DNA from: an uncultured Flavobacteriales bacterium
Lineage (GTDB): Bacteria > Bacteroidota > Bacteroidia > Flavobacteriales > Crocinitomicaceae
Assembly: GCA_946478775.1 (NCBI GenBank)
Contig: CAMLDR010000008.1
Span: forward strand, 1 to 52,259
Reading direction: 5' to 3'
Length of the DNA stretch: 52,259 nt
The position numbers were made by a program, and so were the translations under genes. This document shows, piece by piece, positions 7,076-16,323 of the stretch. Numbering within the stretch: position 1 is the stretch's first letter; every line of letters starts with the position of its first letter. The notes beneath the pieces were generated by a model. That model had not been told where the DNA came from. It worked only from the letters and a program-made list of their open reading frames with translations, and did not search any database.

Positions 7076-9913
7076 TTACTGAATTACCACACGATATACT
7101 TTTTCAGCATTTTCGTTTGATAGCTTAAAGAAGTAAGTACCTCTTTGCACGTTATTCAGATTTACTGCATTAACACCGTTTGTAATCGAATTGTTCTCTG
7201 TTTCAACTACACGTCCGTTGACATCTGTTACTACCAGGTTGAATGATCCTGTGCTCAAATCAGATTCAATGTAAACCAATCCCGTTGAAGGATTTGGATA
7301 CAAATTCATTGATTCAAGAGCTTTTTCGTCAACTGACATCCAGTCACAGTTTGACAAAATGGTAACAACCACACTGGAAGTATCGTTCGGACAAACATTG
7401 TTTCCACTGATGTATTTGTAGTTAAAGCTTCCAGGGAAAGTTCCTGTAATCACCTGTGAGTTCGGCATCAAATTATTGGTGGAATTGATCCAGTTACCTC
7501 CCATATCAACAGTACCACCAAGACCTGAATGCAAATCGATCGGTTCGTTTTTACACGCTGTGATTAATCCATCTGTTCCTGCACTTGAAGGAGGATAAAT
7601 CGTCACCATAACAGATGCCGTATCTACCAAACAACCATAAGTAATGTAATCTACACTAACTACTCCGGCAGGCACGAATTGAGGATTAAACATGGTGTCG
7701 TTTACAATAGTAGCCGGATTGCCAGAGAAAGTCCATGCTCCTACCGGATCATTAATAGTAGCATTTTGATTCAAGTCTACTAGTCCACTGACTTGACAGG
7801 CATTAATTGAGCTTCCTGTCCCTGCAGTAGCCGCACGTTCAATCAAACTAAAATCATCAAATGATAAAAAGTAAGGACTAAATGAAGCTGATACCTGGAT
7901 TCCAAATGAATACACTCCGGATGTAAGTGGTGTAAAACAGATTGTTTCTTTACCGTAATCCTCACTTGGTGATTCAGATGGTGCTATAAACGTTACAAGA
8001 AGTGAATCTGATATTGACGATTGTGAATTATTTACAACCACAGACCCAGACCAACCCGAGTTCTCATCTACTGATGCCCACATAAAGCTGAATTCGTATT
8101 TTTTTCCTGCAATTAATTGGAATTCAGGAGTCCACAAGTAGTCGTTTGAACCATAATAAATTCCAACAAAGTTTGATCCTGAATTAGCAAATCCCGGGGT
8201 ATTATTCCCATTATCGCTAACCCAATCTCCATTTTCACTTATCCAGCAAAGCGGGAATAAATCATAATCAAAATCAGTCATACCTTCAAAATCTTCTGTC
8301 CAAGGCAAAGCCGTAATTGGTGCACAAAGCGTTGTTCCACTAACCAATGTCCAATAAGAAGAATCTGTCGTGCTACAGGAAGCCTGAACGTAAATATCGT
8401 AAACAGTAGAAGGATCCAGTCCACCTATCGTAAAGGATGCCGAAGAGCTTTGTTCAGCTGAATCGATACCGTTACCTGTTCCGGGAACAAAACCAGGCAT
8501 ACCCCATTCGATATTCCAGTTTGTTTCGTTATCACCCGGTGTCCAGGTAATGTCAATAGAGTTGGTTGTTTCATTCGCTATCTCCAAATCGGTAACCGGC
8601 AAGCAAGTAGGAATCGGAACTACCACAAATGTGTAGTCTTCCGCTTCACCTTCTCCGGAGTTCAAGCTGCAAGCGTTTGACGGAGAAGAATTCCAATAGT
8701 CTGCTAGAATACGCATTCTATAGTTACCAACTGCAACTCCTATAGGAACCCCAAAAGATCCTGAAAAGTCTTCTTGATAACCGGTATTAGATTGGAACAT
8801 TTGTTCACTTGATTCGAAGATCATGTTATCATTCCAGTCCACCCAAATACCAAATCCATAAGTATAACCCGGTAAACCGAAATTTACAGTAAAATTCACA
8901 TCCGGTCCTCCTTCATATTGAGAGACTGTCATAGTAGTAGCGTCTTCATAACCATTTGTAGCAAATCCAGAGTTTAAGTTTGAAATATTGGAAGTAGCTC
9001 CACCAGTTGTAGAGAAGTTATTGATGTAATAATCCGGGAATAATCCTTCGAATTCACAGTAACCAGTATATACGTTTATTGGACCGAACCAAGGACTTTC
9101 ATCTCCTGCACCACAATCAGCCTGAACATAGAAATCATAGTTTGTATTCGGAGTCAATGGAGTCGAAGTCGTAAATGATTCAGTTAACGATGTTCCCGGT
9201 GTCCCCGATCCTAGAGTAAACCCGGCAGTACCATATTCAATGTTCCAGCTGCTTTCAGCACCTTGCGAAGTCCATGAAATACCTGCTGTTGTAGGAGTTA
9301 CCGCATCAATAAGCAAATTTGTTACAGGTGCACAAGTAATCACTTCAACCTGAACATTATCTACAACCCAATAAAAGCTATAGTCACCATACCAAACGAA
9401 ACGAACCTGAGCATCTGAAGCACCGTTTGCATCAGCAGTTATGTCCATTAAAACGTGTCCTGAAACATCTCCTGAACCACTCATAACAGAATTCCACGAG
9501 GTCCCATCCCAAACTTCAACGGAATAACTTCCATCACCATTGAAATTGTCATTATAGAAGCTGTGATCGAATGACAAATAGATGAAATCCGTAATTACGC
9601 TTGCATCAAAAGTAGGAGATTCCAAAGCTGACTCAGGATAATCTCCTGACCAACCAAGGTAATCATTGTTAAAGACTGCAGCAGGATCAGTAATTGGAGC
9701 ATTCAACGGCGCTCCTCCAAGGTTATCAAAGTCCCACAAATAAGGAGTTCCAACTCCGGTCATGTCATTGTTACTCCAACCCGCAGGTGGCGTCGTACCG
9801 GTTGCGGAACTAAAGTCCTCCGAGATTAATACTTGGGCGGAAACACTGTTTGAAAAGTTGAGAAACAGTGAACACCCCAACAAAAAGTAAATTTTCTTCA
9901 TAGTTTTTGGCAT
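7076..9913 (-). CDS. Large secreted multidomain adhesin-like protein with T9SS sorting domain
   Basis: The 945-residue protein has a signal peptide ending near SVSA-Q27. Domains in order: a cleaved-adhesin/choice-of-anchor-J type beta sandwich (about 28-190, starting EDFSSATG), a fibronectin III domain (195-285), a GEVED domain (290-430, with WVDWNDN and EGEAEDYTF), a second FN3 (435-530), a second anchor-J-like domain (540-690), two Ig-like stretches, and a C-terminal T9SS sorting domain starting at NLYPNPSTG. It is exported by Sec and T9SS to the surface or medium, with a likely role in adhesion or in binding polymers. Starts at 9913 or at the in-frame ATG at 9901 (MKKIYFLL) are both possible. 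Confidence 0.88.
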   Translation of the reverse strand: MPKTMKKIYFLLGCSLFLNFSNSVSAQVLISEDFSSATGTTPPAGWSNNDMTGVGTPYLWDFDNLGGAPLNAPITDPAAVFNNDYLGWSGDYPESALESPTFDASVITDFIYLSFDHSFYNDNFNGDGSYSVEVWDGTSWNSVMSGSGDVSGHVLMDITADANGASDAQVRFVWYGDYSFYWVVDNVQVEVITCAPVTNLLIDAVTPTTAGISWTSQGAESSWNIEYGTAGFTLGSGTPGTSLTESFTTSTPLTPNTNYDFYVQADCGAGDESPWFGPINVYTGYCEFEGLFPDYYINNFSTTGGATSNISNLNSGFATNGYEDATTMTVSQYEGGPDVNFTVNFGLPGYTYGFGIWVDWNDNMIFESSEQMFQSNTGYQEDFSGSFGVPIGVAVGNYRMRILADYWNSSPSNACSLNSGEGEAEDYTFVVVPIPTCLPVTDLEIANETTNSIDITWTPGDNETNWNIEWGMPGFVPGTGNGIDSAEQSSSASFTIGGLDPSTVYDIYVQASCSTTDSSYWTLVSGTTLCAPITALPWTEDFEGMTDFDYDLFPLCWISENGDWVSDNGNNTPGFANSGSNFVGIYYGSNDYLWTPEFQLIAGKKYEFSFMWASVDENSGWSGSVVVNNSQSSISDSLLVTFIAPSESPSEDYGKETICFTPLTSGVYSFGIQVSASFSPYFLSFDDFSLIERAATAGTGSSINACQVSGLVDLNQNATINDPVGAWTFSGNPATIVNDTMFNPQFVPAGVVSVDYITYGCLVDTASVMVTIYPPSSAGTDGLITACKNEPIDLHSGLGGTVDMGGNWINSTNNLMPNSQVITGTFPGSFNYKYISGNNVCPNDTSSVVVTILSNCDWMSVDEKALESMNLYPNPSTGLVYIESDLSTGSFNLVVTDVNGRVVETENNSITNGVNAVNLNNVQRGTYFFKLSNENAEKVYRVVIQ

Positions 9914-10070
9914 GTTTAAATACTAACACAATGATAATTAATTTATCATCCAGTTTTTAATTCAATTTAGAAAGTAAACGTGGATTCCAATTCTGACTGA
10001 AATTTACACTAAATATTCCAAAAAAGTTAAGTTTTATTTGTTGATTTATCAATAATTGAAACCTCAATTC

Positions 10071-10715
10071 TTAGTTGGAATAATCCGTATGCTGCCATTG
10101 GATCCAATACTCCTGTAACCCTTCTTTTGTCCGGAACAACCTGCTTACCAGCAACCTGCGATTCTTCACGATTTTATTCGGGCTGGAGAGTAAATCAAAC
10201 TTTCTCTTTTTAAGTTCGGGCTTATGTCCCCATCCACCACAATGATCAAAAGCTGTCATGGCCTGATGCTGAGGCACTCGTTTAAAAGGAATGTAAACTT
10301 TATACTCTACATCATTTGAATCTCCGTTCATTCCTTTTGTCGAAATTTTAATGCGGTTAAAATCAACTTTACTGTATAAACTGTCACGATACAATTGCTT
10401 CAGTTTTTTGCCAACATATTCGCACATTTTATTAGAATATTGGTGTGCCACATCGGTTCCGTTCAGTTTCAATTGATTGATATAACGCTCCGGTACGAAT
10501 TCAACTCCCCGATAACTGCCACTGCAGGCCGAATCCGTGCAAAAAGGAGTGTCAATGATGCATTTAAAAGGCAAATTATGCGACGAATCCAAAAACAGCT
10601 GGTCCTGATTTTCATCTGCATAAATCTGCTTATTGCCATTATTATTACATGAGAATACAAGGTACATGAAACCAATATAAACAACCGCTGAAATAACCCG
10701 TAATTCCCTATTCAT
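10071..10715 (-). CDS. Predicted lipoprotein of unknown function
   Basis: This is a 214-residue protein whose N-terminal hydrophobic stretch ends in LVFSC at about residue 23, a lipobox for signal peptidase II; Asn residues after the Cys fit an outer-membrane or surface lipoprotein. Two further Cys in TPFCTDSACSGS may form a disulfide. I recognise no domain. It is transcribed divergently from the GH5 gene, and the 149-base gap between them must hold both promoters. Confidence 0.7.
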   Translation of the reverse strand: MNRELRVISAVVYIGFMYLVFSCNNNGNKQIYADENQDQLFLDSSHNLPFKCIIDTPFCTDSACSGSYRGVEFVPERYINQLKLNGTDVAHQYSNKMCEYVGKKLKQLYRDSLYSKVDFNRIKISTKGMNGDSNDVEYKVYIPFKRVPQHQAMTAFDHCGGWGHKPELKKRKFDLLSSPNKIVKNRRLLVSRLFRTKEGLQEYWIQWQHTDYSN

Positions 10716-10833
10716 TCCCTTAAAAATAATTGAAAATCGGCAAAATAAAAATCGACAGGGATTATTTTTTCAGCTAAAATGTGCAGATTCTGCCTTTTCA
10801 GATCTGTAGCAGTCTCTCCATGATCAATTTACT

Positions 10834-10841
10834 TATCTTAG
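10834..10841 (+). promoter_or_regulatory. Possible -7 box for the GH5 gene
   Basis: TATCTTAG matches TAnnTTTG with one mismatch and lies 23 bases before the ATG at 10865. I see no convincing TTG at the matching upstream distance. If real, it excludes the upstream in-frame GTG at 10781 as the start. Confidence 0.35.
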
Positions 10842-10864
10842 CAATCAAACTACGACTTAAGTAT

Positions 10865-12325
10865 ATGTGGAAAATCCTTCTTCTTTATTTTACCTGCTTT
10901 TCAATCCTATCTGTTTCAGCACAAGCCAATTGGAATAACAACTCTTTTGTACACCGTTCAGGAAGACAACTACTGGATGGATCAAATACCCAAATCCGTT
11001 TGGAAGGAGTGAACCTGGGCGGATGGCTTTTGTGGGAAGGGTGGATATGGGGAACAGGTTATACCCAGGAGAAAACCATTTACACCCGGATGAAAAACAA
11101 AGTGGGACAAGCAAGTGCCGATGCTTTTCGCAATTCGGTTTACCAACACTACATTACACGAAAAGATATTGAGGCCATTTCCGGTGAATGTTTCAACGTA
11201 GTAAGACTTCCATTCAATCATACCATTTTGGAAGACGATACCAATCCTTTTGTCTACAAACAATCCGGGTGGGATTTGATTGACAGCGTTCTGGATTGGT
11301 GTGAAGACAATGATGTGTATGTATTATTTGATATGCACAGTGCTCCGGGAGGACAATCCACCTACTTTGTGACGGATCCTGATTCTCCCAATATGTGGGC
11401 AGAAATCAATTACCAGACGCGAACTATCGAACTTTGGAAAGCCATTGCAAACCGATATAAAAACCGTGGAATTGTTGCCGGGTATGACCTGCTCAACGAA
11501 CCTCTTGCGCCGAATAATGCCATGCTCGTTGACTTTTACGAAGTATTGATCGATTCCATCCGAACGGTGGACACGAATCACCTATTATTCATTGAAGGAC
11601 AGGAGGCTTCTACCGATTTTAGTATGTTCACCGCTCTCCCCAATCCGAATATGGCTTTTACTTTCCATTTCTACAGCTGGTTCGTCTGGAATATTCCAAA
11701 TGCACTGGATGCTTTTGTTGAAGTATCTGAAAACCTAGATGTTCCGGTTATGTGCGGAGAATGGGGCGAAAACAATTACACTCCTTTAACAACTACCTTG
11801 AATTACTTCAAAGATCCTGCAAAACAAATCAGCGGTGAAACCTTTTGGACCTGGAAAAAACACATTACAGGAAGCAATTATCCTTTCTACGCAGGAATCG
11901 ATTCAAGCTCGCTCTGGAACAAATCTATTAAGTGGATTGCCAATGGTTTCAACCCGCAGCCAACAGCAGCAGAAATGCAGCAGGGCATGAATGAGTTCAT
12001 TCAGAACATGCAATATGCAAATTGCTTTTTGAATGATTCCATGAGTGACCTTTTAAAGGCATGTTCAGCAACAGCATCTTTTGCAGATCCAAATACAGGA
12101 ACTATTCTTCAGTTTATTCCAAATCCGGCCAATAATGAACTGTTGATCAGTGCTTCCTTTGCATTGAACAAACTCAGTATCTGCAATTCTCAGGGACAGG
12201 TAATCGAATCTGTTTACGCATCGGGAATCACTCACTTGCTGAACTTGGAAAAATACGCCGACGGAATCTATTTTATAAGCTCAGATCAATTCGGACAGGC
12301 ACAAAAGTTTATAGTCCGGCACTAG
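10865..12325 (+). CDS. Secreted glycoside hydrolase family 5 glucanase with T9SS sorting domain
   Basis: From ATG 10865 the protein has 486 residues with a signal peptide (MWKILLLYF... to A-Q20). The (beta/alpha)8 barrel covers about 30-400. LEGVNLGGWLLWE (47-59) is typical of exo-1,3-beta-glucanase-like GH5 enzymes. E212 in LLNEPLAP is the probable acid/base and E299 in MCGEWGEN the probable nucleophile. The last 75 residues are a T9SS sorting domain (IPNPANNELLIS...). It should be exported to hydrolyse beta-glucans, possibly laminarin or cellulose-like; linkage specificity cannot be fixed by eye. The frame extends to a GTG at 10781, but the signal peptide begins at 10865. It overlaps the end of the convergent thioesterase gene by 4 bases. 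Confidence 0.88.
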   Translation: MWKILLLYFTCFSILSVSAQANWNNNSFVHRSGRQLLDGSNTQIRLEGVNLGGWLLWEGWIWGTGYTQEKTIYTRMKNKVGQASADAFRNSVYQHYITRKDIEAISGECFNVVRLPFNHTILEDDTNPFVYKQSGWDLIDSVLDWCEDNDVYVLFDMHSAPGGQSTYFVTDPDSPNMWAEINYQTRTIELWKAIANRYKNRGIVAGYDLLNEPLAPNNAMLVDFYEVLIDSIRTVDTNHLLFIEGQEASTDFSMFTALPNPNMAFTFHFYSWFVWNIPNALDAFVEVSENLDVPVMCGEWGENNYTPLTTTLNYFKDPAKQISGETFWTWKKHITGSNYPFYAGIDSSSLWNKSIKWIANGFNPQPTAAEMQQGMNEFIQNMQYANCFLNDSMSDLLKACSATASFADPNTGTILQFIPNPANNELLISASFALNKLSICNSQGQVIESVYASGITHLLNLEKYADGIYFISSDQFGQAQKFIVRH

Positions 12326-12711
12326 TCTCTCAAGACCTTTACCGGTTGCTTGTTCTCATCAATTGCAACGAAGGTAAATTCCCCTGTAACAGCTTTTTCG
12401 CGCTCATCGGTATACATTTGTTCTATGAATATTTCTACCCTGATTTTCAAGCTCGTACTTCCAAGGTATGTTACTTTACCGATCAGTTCCACGATCGTTC
12501 CGTCCGGAATTGGTTTTTTAAAATCAATCTTATCGCTGCTCACAGTAACCATACGCTGGCGGCTGAAACGGGTTGCAGCTATAAATGCCACTTCATCCAT
12601 CAATTGCATAGCAGTACCTCCGAATAAGGTGTCGTAGTGATTGGTTGTATTGGGGAAAACCGCTTTAAAAATGCGGGTTTCTGCTTTTTGAATACGCTCT
12701 TCTATGTTCAT
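12322..12711 (-). CDS. Hotdog-fold acyl-CoA thioesterase (YciA/BACH type)
   Basis: This is a 129-residue single hotdog domain. The family motif NHYDTLFGGTAMQLMDEVA is present, with the catalytic Asp in LMDE and the following SSDKIDFKKPI strand. Such enzymes hydrolyse acyl-CoA in the cytoplasm and control the free fatty acid or CoA balance. It converges with GH5. It lies 95 bases downstream of the CWC gene on the same strand, so part of its expression could come from that riboswitch-controlled transcript. Confidence 0.87.
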   Translation of the reverse strand: MNIEERIQKAETRIFKAVFPNTTNHYDTLFGGTAMQLMDEVAFIAATRFSRQRMVTVSSDKIDFKKPIPDGTIVELIGKVTYLGSTSLKIRVEIFIEQMYTDEREKAVTGEFTFVAIDENKQPVKVLRD

Positions 12712-12722
12712 CTGTTTTAATT

Positions 12723-12752
12723 ACTAATTTACGAATGACTAATTACGAATTG
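12723..12752. repeat. Tandem ACTAATTACGAAT-type words
   Basis: Two adjacent copies of an AT-rich word (about 12723-12737 and 12738-12752), sharing ACTAATT followed by ACGAAT, lie just upstream of the thioesterase gene. The same vocabulary recurs at 15728-15760 and 15783-15828, so this appears to be a dispersed intergenic repeat. Confidence 0.45.
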
Positions 12753-12806
12753 AAACGAAGTCTTCTGTACTTTCAATTTTTATAGCTATTGGGATTACAT
12801 TTTAAA

Positions 12807-13055
12807 TCATGAATCTTTCTTCTTAAAAAGCGTAGAAATCTGATTGAATTTTTCCTCTAGTTTTACCGCATTGTATTCCTTTTTCAACGCAAACATACAG
12901 GCTGCGCACAAGCATTCTTCGTAGTGGTCGCAGATATACTGGCTTTCGTCAACCGTTAAGTTCACAGTGGTGCATTGGCAAAGCGAAATGGATCCTGCTT
13001 TACATTGAAATTCAGAATTACAGCGCGGACAAAAAACTTGTTCATGATCACTCAT
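12807..13055 (-). CDS. Small cysteine-rich CWC-family protein under a cobalamin riboswitch
   Basis: The 82-residue protein starts at the ATG complementary to 13053-13055 (MSDHEQVFC); a longer frame to a TTG at 13151 runs through untranslated leader. Nine Cys (9, 12, 18, 26, 28, 42, 48, 50, 53) form a CPRC knuckle, a CQC at the place of the family's CWC motif, and a CxCxxC group, indicating one or two bound metals, probably zinc. The CWC family has no assigned reaction. A cobalamin riboswitch at 13190-13325 precedes it, so it should be made when B12 is scarce. A metal- or cobalamin-handling role is inference from this context only. Confidence 0.82.
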   Translation of the reverse strand: MSDHEQVFCPRCNSEFQCKAGSISLCQCTTVNLTVDESQYICDHYEECLCAACMFALKKEYNAVKLEEKFNQISTLFKKKDS

Positions 13056-13189
13056 AAGGCTACATTTAATGTTCTGGCTTTCGAAAAAAAAGAGATGCAG
13101 GAAGTTCTCCCCGGAAAAAAAGGAAAGAAACAACCTTGACATGAGCTTCAAATCGCGAAAGCATGGTCAATCCCGTCAAATAACGGATC

Positions 13190-13325
13190 AGAAATGGCAG
13201 GTATCTGGCTCTTCCACCTTAAAATGGCTGGAATTACAGTTGCGCGACAGCTCGTGATTTTAACACGATTCCCTATTATTTTCATCCGCTTCAGCGAAAT
13301 GAAAACCCTTTCCGGATATTGATCA
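13190..13325 (-). ncRNA. Cobalamin (B12) riboswitch
   Basis: On the minus strand the conserved core of the cobalamin aptamer is clear: GGGAATC (13267-13273), a CGTG/CACG stem, the invariant GCTGTCGCGCAACTG (13237-13251), and the B12 box AGCCAGATACCTGCC (13196-13210). The peripheral hairpin after CTGTAA is short. An upstream hairpin (TTTTCAT...ATGAAAA, near 13281-13310) precedes the core. It lies in the leader of the CWC gene about 140 bases before its ATG, with a -7 box at 13343-13350. Expected action: B12 binding reduces expression of the downstream gene. Confidence 0.92.
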
Positions 13326-13342
13326 AGTAAAGAACGTTTGTG

Positions 13343-13350
13343 CAAATGTA
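13343..13350 (-). promoter_or_regulatory. -7 box of the riboswitch transcript
   Basis: On the minus strand TACATTTG is an exact match to TAnnTTTG. It would start the RNA near 13336, just before the riboswitch. No clear TTG is seen at the -33 distance. An 8-bp palindrome with a one-base centre (13384-13400, ACGAATTC/GAATTCGT) lies further upstream. Nothing else is visible in the gene-free stretch 13056-13415. Confidence 0.5.
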
Positions 13351-13415
13351 CATATATAATCGCATCCTCACAGCTATCGGGATACGAATTCCGAATTCGT
13401 TGTCAACTGAAAAAC

Positions 13416-14462
13416 TCAGGGGCGATCTAAAAAATCAAAAAAGAAAGCAAACCCCAATTTCTCCTCCAGTTCTTTTTTACGTTTGTCGACAGTGAATTTC
13501 TGCATATAGATTTTAGACCGGTTCACATCCGCACGCTTCACGCCTTCTGGCGTCTCGTCATAGAGCTGGATTTTACTTCGGGGGTCTGTACCAAAGACAT
13601 TGTAGGAAACCATTTCGGTCGGTAGCTGGCATTTTTCAGCCGGATTTGTAGTAGATACCTTAAACCACAGAACAGATTTTTCCTCCAGAATCGCATAATC
13701 CTTCGGATGCAGGTAACCGTTTTGAACAGTCACAAAAAACAGGTGCTTATTTTCCAGGAAGAAGCATTGTGAATGCAGGATGATATTCATGGGGCATTTC
13801 AATCTCAATTCGGATTCTTCCGAATAAGCCGGATCCTGCCCAAAGGAAGCAACCAAATCTTCTCTTTTGAACTTCCGGTAGAAATCAGCCCATATGGCAT
13901 TGCTTGTAATACCCAGTAAATGCTCATTTGCAAAAACACCTTTTTTCAAAAGTTCTTCCAAAAGGAATGTTCTTGTTTCATTTTCATTTTGGTGAAATGC
14001 GAGGCTTTCTCCCCCCGTTTTTAGTTTCAAACTGTCGGATTGGTAGCACATCAAACAGATTTTATCCAACAAAACAGAGTCTGTTTTTTGCGGTTTTGCA
14101 GTTTGTTTATAAAGGCAGTTAACTGTTTTGTACAATTGAGGATAATACCTCTCCCGGATGAACTTACTGGCTGCTACAGATTTTAAAGGCATTCCGTTTT
14201 TAAACGCAATAGACAAGTAGTGCTTAAAACGGAGTGTATCGTTCAAATAAAGAGCTATTTGAGCCGCTATGTATGGATCTTTTAGAAAAGGTTTGTTCTT
14301 TGCAAAAGCCACGTCATAGTACTTATAACAAGACGAATCCATTTTCATCACAAATTCTTCTTCTGCCTTATTCACCAGATTATAGTATTCAATGTATGTT
14401 TTTTTCTGGGAAAATGAATTGGAAGCAAAGAGTAACAGAACGTATAAAATGGAATTCTTCAT
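13416..14462 (-). CDS. Secreted protein of unknown function
   Basis: This is a 348-residue protein with a signal peptide (MKNSILYVLLLFASNSFS-Q). The mature part is mainly helical at first (YYNLVNKAEEEF..., DPYIAAQIALYL...), which resembles the short repeat-like helices of many Bacteroidota periplasmic proteins, and then mixed. A CxxC (LDKICLMCYQS) is present. I recognise no family. It lies 93 bases upstream of the vWA gene on the same strand, and the two may be expressed together. Confidence 0.7.
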   Translation of the reverse strand: MKNSILYVLLLFASNSFSQKKTYIEYYNLVNKAEEEFVMKMDSSCYKYYDVAFAKNKPFLKDPYIAAQIALYLNDTLRFKHYLSIAFKNGMPLKSVAASKFIRERYYPQLYKTVNCLYKQTAKPQKTDSVLLDKICLMCYQSDSLKLKTGGESLAFHQNENETRTFLLEELLKKGVFANEHLLGITSNAIWADFYRKFKREDLVASFGQDPAYSEESELRLKCPMNIILHSQCFFLENKHLFFVTVQNGYLHPKDYAILEEKSVLWFKVSTTNPAEKCQLPTEMVSYNVFGTDPRSKIQLYDETPEGVKRADVNRSKIYMQKFTVDKRKKELEEKLGFAFFFDFLDRP

Positions 14463-14555
14463 AATGGCCTGAATTGTAATTGCTAAATTTAAACAAATAG
14501 ATTTGCTGAGTGATGCCTGTAATCAGGATCTTAAACATTCAGCCATCTTTCATGC

Positions 14556-15689
14556 TTAATTCCTACTCTTACCTTCAATCTGCACAAATTTTCCGGCACT
14601 CATCATGAAAGTCATTCCGTTCAGTTTGAAGGTCTTTCCATTACCTAATTGGGCAATATTGGTGAGATCTTCTTCCATAGTGTGCACACTCCCGCCGGTT
14701 GCATAAGCCAAATCCAGGTACAAGGTATTCATGCGATCTGTTACTCCGCAAACCACTATTTTCAAGGGAACTTTCTGCTGTTTCAGGAATTCTACCAACT
14801 TCATATCGCAGGGATCTTCCCAATTGTCAGCAATGAGTACCACATTATGCTTGTTTTCCGGGTATTTTTGAATGGCGTAGCAAACCGCTTCCAGGTCATT
14901 TTCTATGTGATTACCTTTCTCCATCGCTTTAAAAGCGAGTTGGATCACCTTGTCGGCATTGGATGATTCGATGGTCCACAAACCGGTTGAATCAAGCGAT
15001 TTCGTTTGGGTATTGCTGTTTTCCTCGTCATCATTGAAGAACACGATCTGTTTGAAAGTTTTCATTTTCTGATTGGCTTTGATCCAAAGGAGGATCTGTG
15101 CCGTGTAGGGCGCCATACTTCCGGTAACATCCGTTACGACCAGCATATTTTTCCAGGTCGGTTGTCTCTCAAAAACCTTTAACAGGCTTGAATCCTCCGG
15201 AGGAGTTTTTTGTTCCACCACATCCAGGATCAACTTATGCTCTTCCTGAAAAGTCGGCATTTTACGGTAATAAATTTCAAAACCGTGAAAGTAAGCCTGC
15301 ATATCCCTTTGAGACTCCACACCGGTTTGTTTCACGATATTCCAATCGATGATACTGCTGTTGAAGGCTTCCGGAAGCAGGATGTACAATTCCAAAATGC
15401 GTCGGCGATTCAGTTCCGTGAAATCCATCCCGTAAGGATAATCGGAATAAATCAGATCGACCCGGATAATGGTTTGATCCCTAAGTGCTTTTACGTCTTC
15501 CGGGTTCAGAATGGTGTGCTCACCGGGAGTCATGCGAATCTTTGCAACACTGAATCCATTTTCAACGGGCCGGTACTTCGCCACTTTTAAAGTGTCGCGG
15601 AAACGGAAATTTTCTCTTATAGAAACCTGAGCAGTAGTTGTCTTTCCTATCCAAAGAAAGCCTAACAAAAGTGGAAGTAAAGTTTTCAT
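14556..15689 (-). CDS. Secreted von Willebrand factor A domain protein
   Basis: Starting at the ATG complementary to 15687-15689, the protein has 377 residues and a signal peptide (MKTLLPLLLGFLWIG...TAQ). The vWA domain begins at LVVTDVTGSMAPY (about residue 186), where DxTGS supplies the metal-ion-dependent adhesion site in place of the usual DxSxS. Strands continue through VVLIADNWEDP and LKIVVCGV, and the fold ends near the C-terminus. vWA domains bind protein partners through a metal ion, so this is probably a periplasmic or surface binding protein. The frame extends 5 codons upstream, but the signal peptide favours 15689. Confidence 0.8.
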   Translation of the reverse strand: MKTLLPLLLGFLWIGKTTTAQVSIRENFRFRDTLKVAKYRPVENGFSVAKIRMTPGEHTILNPEDVKALRDQTIIRVDLIYSDYPYGMDFTELNRRRILELYILLPEAFNSSIIDWNIVKQTGVESQRDMQAYFHGFEIYYRKMPTFQEEHKLILDVVEQKTPPEDSSLLKVFERQPTWKNMLVVTDVTGSMAPYTAQILLWIKANQKMKTFKQIVFFNDDEENSNTQTKSLDSTGLWTIESSNADKVIQLAFKAMEKGNHIENDLEAVCYAIQKYPENKHNVVLIADNWEDPCDMKLVEFLKQQKVPLKIVVCGVTDRMNTLYLDLAYATGGSVHTMEEDLTNIAQLGNGKTFKLNGMTFMMSAGKFVQIEGKSRN

Positions 15690-15782
15690 ACTCCTATAAC
15701 ACAAAGAGTTGAAAAAAGTAACATCGTTAATTGCGAATTACTAATTCCCAATTGCGAATGGTAGATTCTGCATCAAAGATCC

Positions 15783-15828
15783 ATTACGAATGCCTGACTT
15801 CACATTGAAATCATTTGGCATTCGTAAT
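15783..15828. repeat. 12-bp perfect inverted repeat built from ATTACGAAT
   Basis: ATTACGAATGCC (15783-15794) pairs perfectly with 15817-15828 around a 22-base loop. Tandem AATTGCGAATTACTAATT-like words lie just before it (15728-15760). It lies right after the SRPBCC gene that ends at 15835 and may end that operon's transcript, although no T-run follows. Confidence 0.6.
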
Positions 15829-15834
15829 TTGTAA

Positions 15835-16254
15835 TTAATTCGCCTCCGTGTATCTTTTGAAATTATCCAGAATTGCCTGCCATCCACCTTGCTGCATTTC
15901 GATCGGGTTGGTTGTTTCGGCATCAAAGGTTTCGGTTACAATCGTTCTTTCACCCGTATCATCCACAAACGTAATCGTTGTTTTACGACCGTCGTCCATG
16001 ACATAAGTGATCGTTTTATGAGGAATGACTTCTTCGTAAATTCCTCCGAAATCGAAACCAAAACTTCCGTCTTTTGCTTCCATTCGCGAAATGAACCTTC
16101 CGCCCGTGCGCAAATCATTTTCGGCATGTGGCGTGTGCCAATCCGGGGAAGCGGCATTCCACTTCATGATGTGTTCTACGATCACCCAATAATCCCACAC
16201 TTTCGTGATCGGTGCATCTATAATTGCCTCTACAGTTACTTTTGTGTATTCCAT
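15835..16254 (-). CDS. SRPBCC (AHSA1/START-like) domain protein
   Basis: The 139-residue protein is a single helix-grip domain: VTVEAIIDAPITKVWDYW at the start, a WNAASPDWHTP segment, GGRFISRMEAKDGS and a final amphipathic helix GGWQAILDNFKRY. These features define AHSA1-type SRPBCC proteins, which hold hydrophobic ligands or act on chaperones. The ligand is unknown. It is the last of five minus-strand genes running from ArsR (18630) to here, 69 bases after the DoxX-like gene. Confidence 0.87.
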   Translation of the reverse strand: MEYTKVTVEAIIDAPITKVWDYWVIVEHIMKWNAASPDWHTPHAENDLRTGGRFISRMEAKDGSFGFDFGGIYEEVIPHKTITYVMDDGRKTTITFVDDTGERTIVTETFDAETTNPIEMQQGGWQAILDNFKRYTEAN

Positions 16255-16323
16255 TTATCTTTTTTTAAGAAAAAATTCAAAGGTTTAAAGTGTTTAAAAA
16301 AAGGAACTTTTCTAATTTAATAA

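Noticed and set aside
13148..13345. 65-codon frame on the minus strand
   Set aside because: It coincides with the cobalamin riboswitch; the protein-like reading is an accident of structured RNA.
13384..13400. ACGAATTC/GAATTCGT palindrome as an operator
   Set aside because: It is AT-rich and short, and no second copy lies near any related promoter; noted only with the riboswitch promoter.
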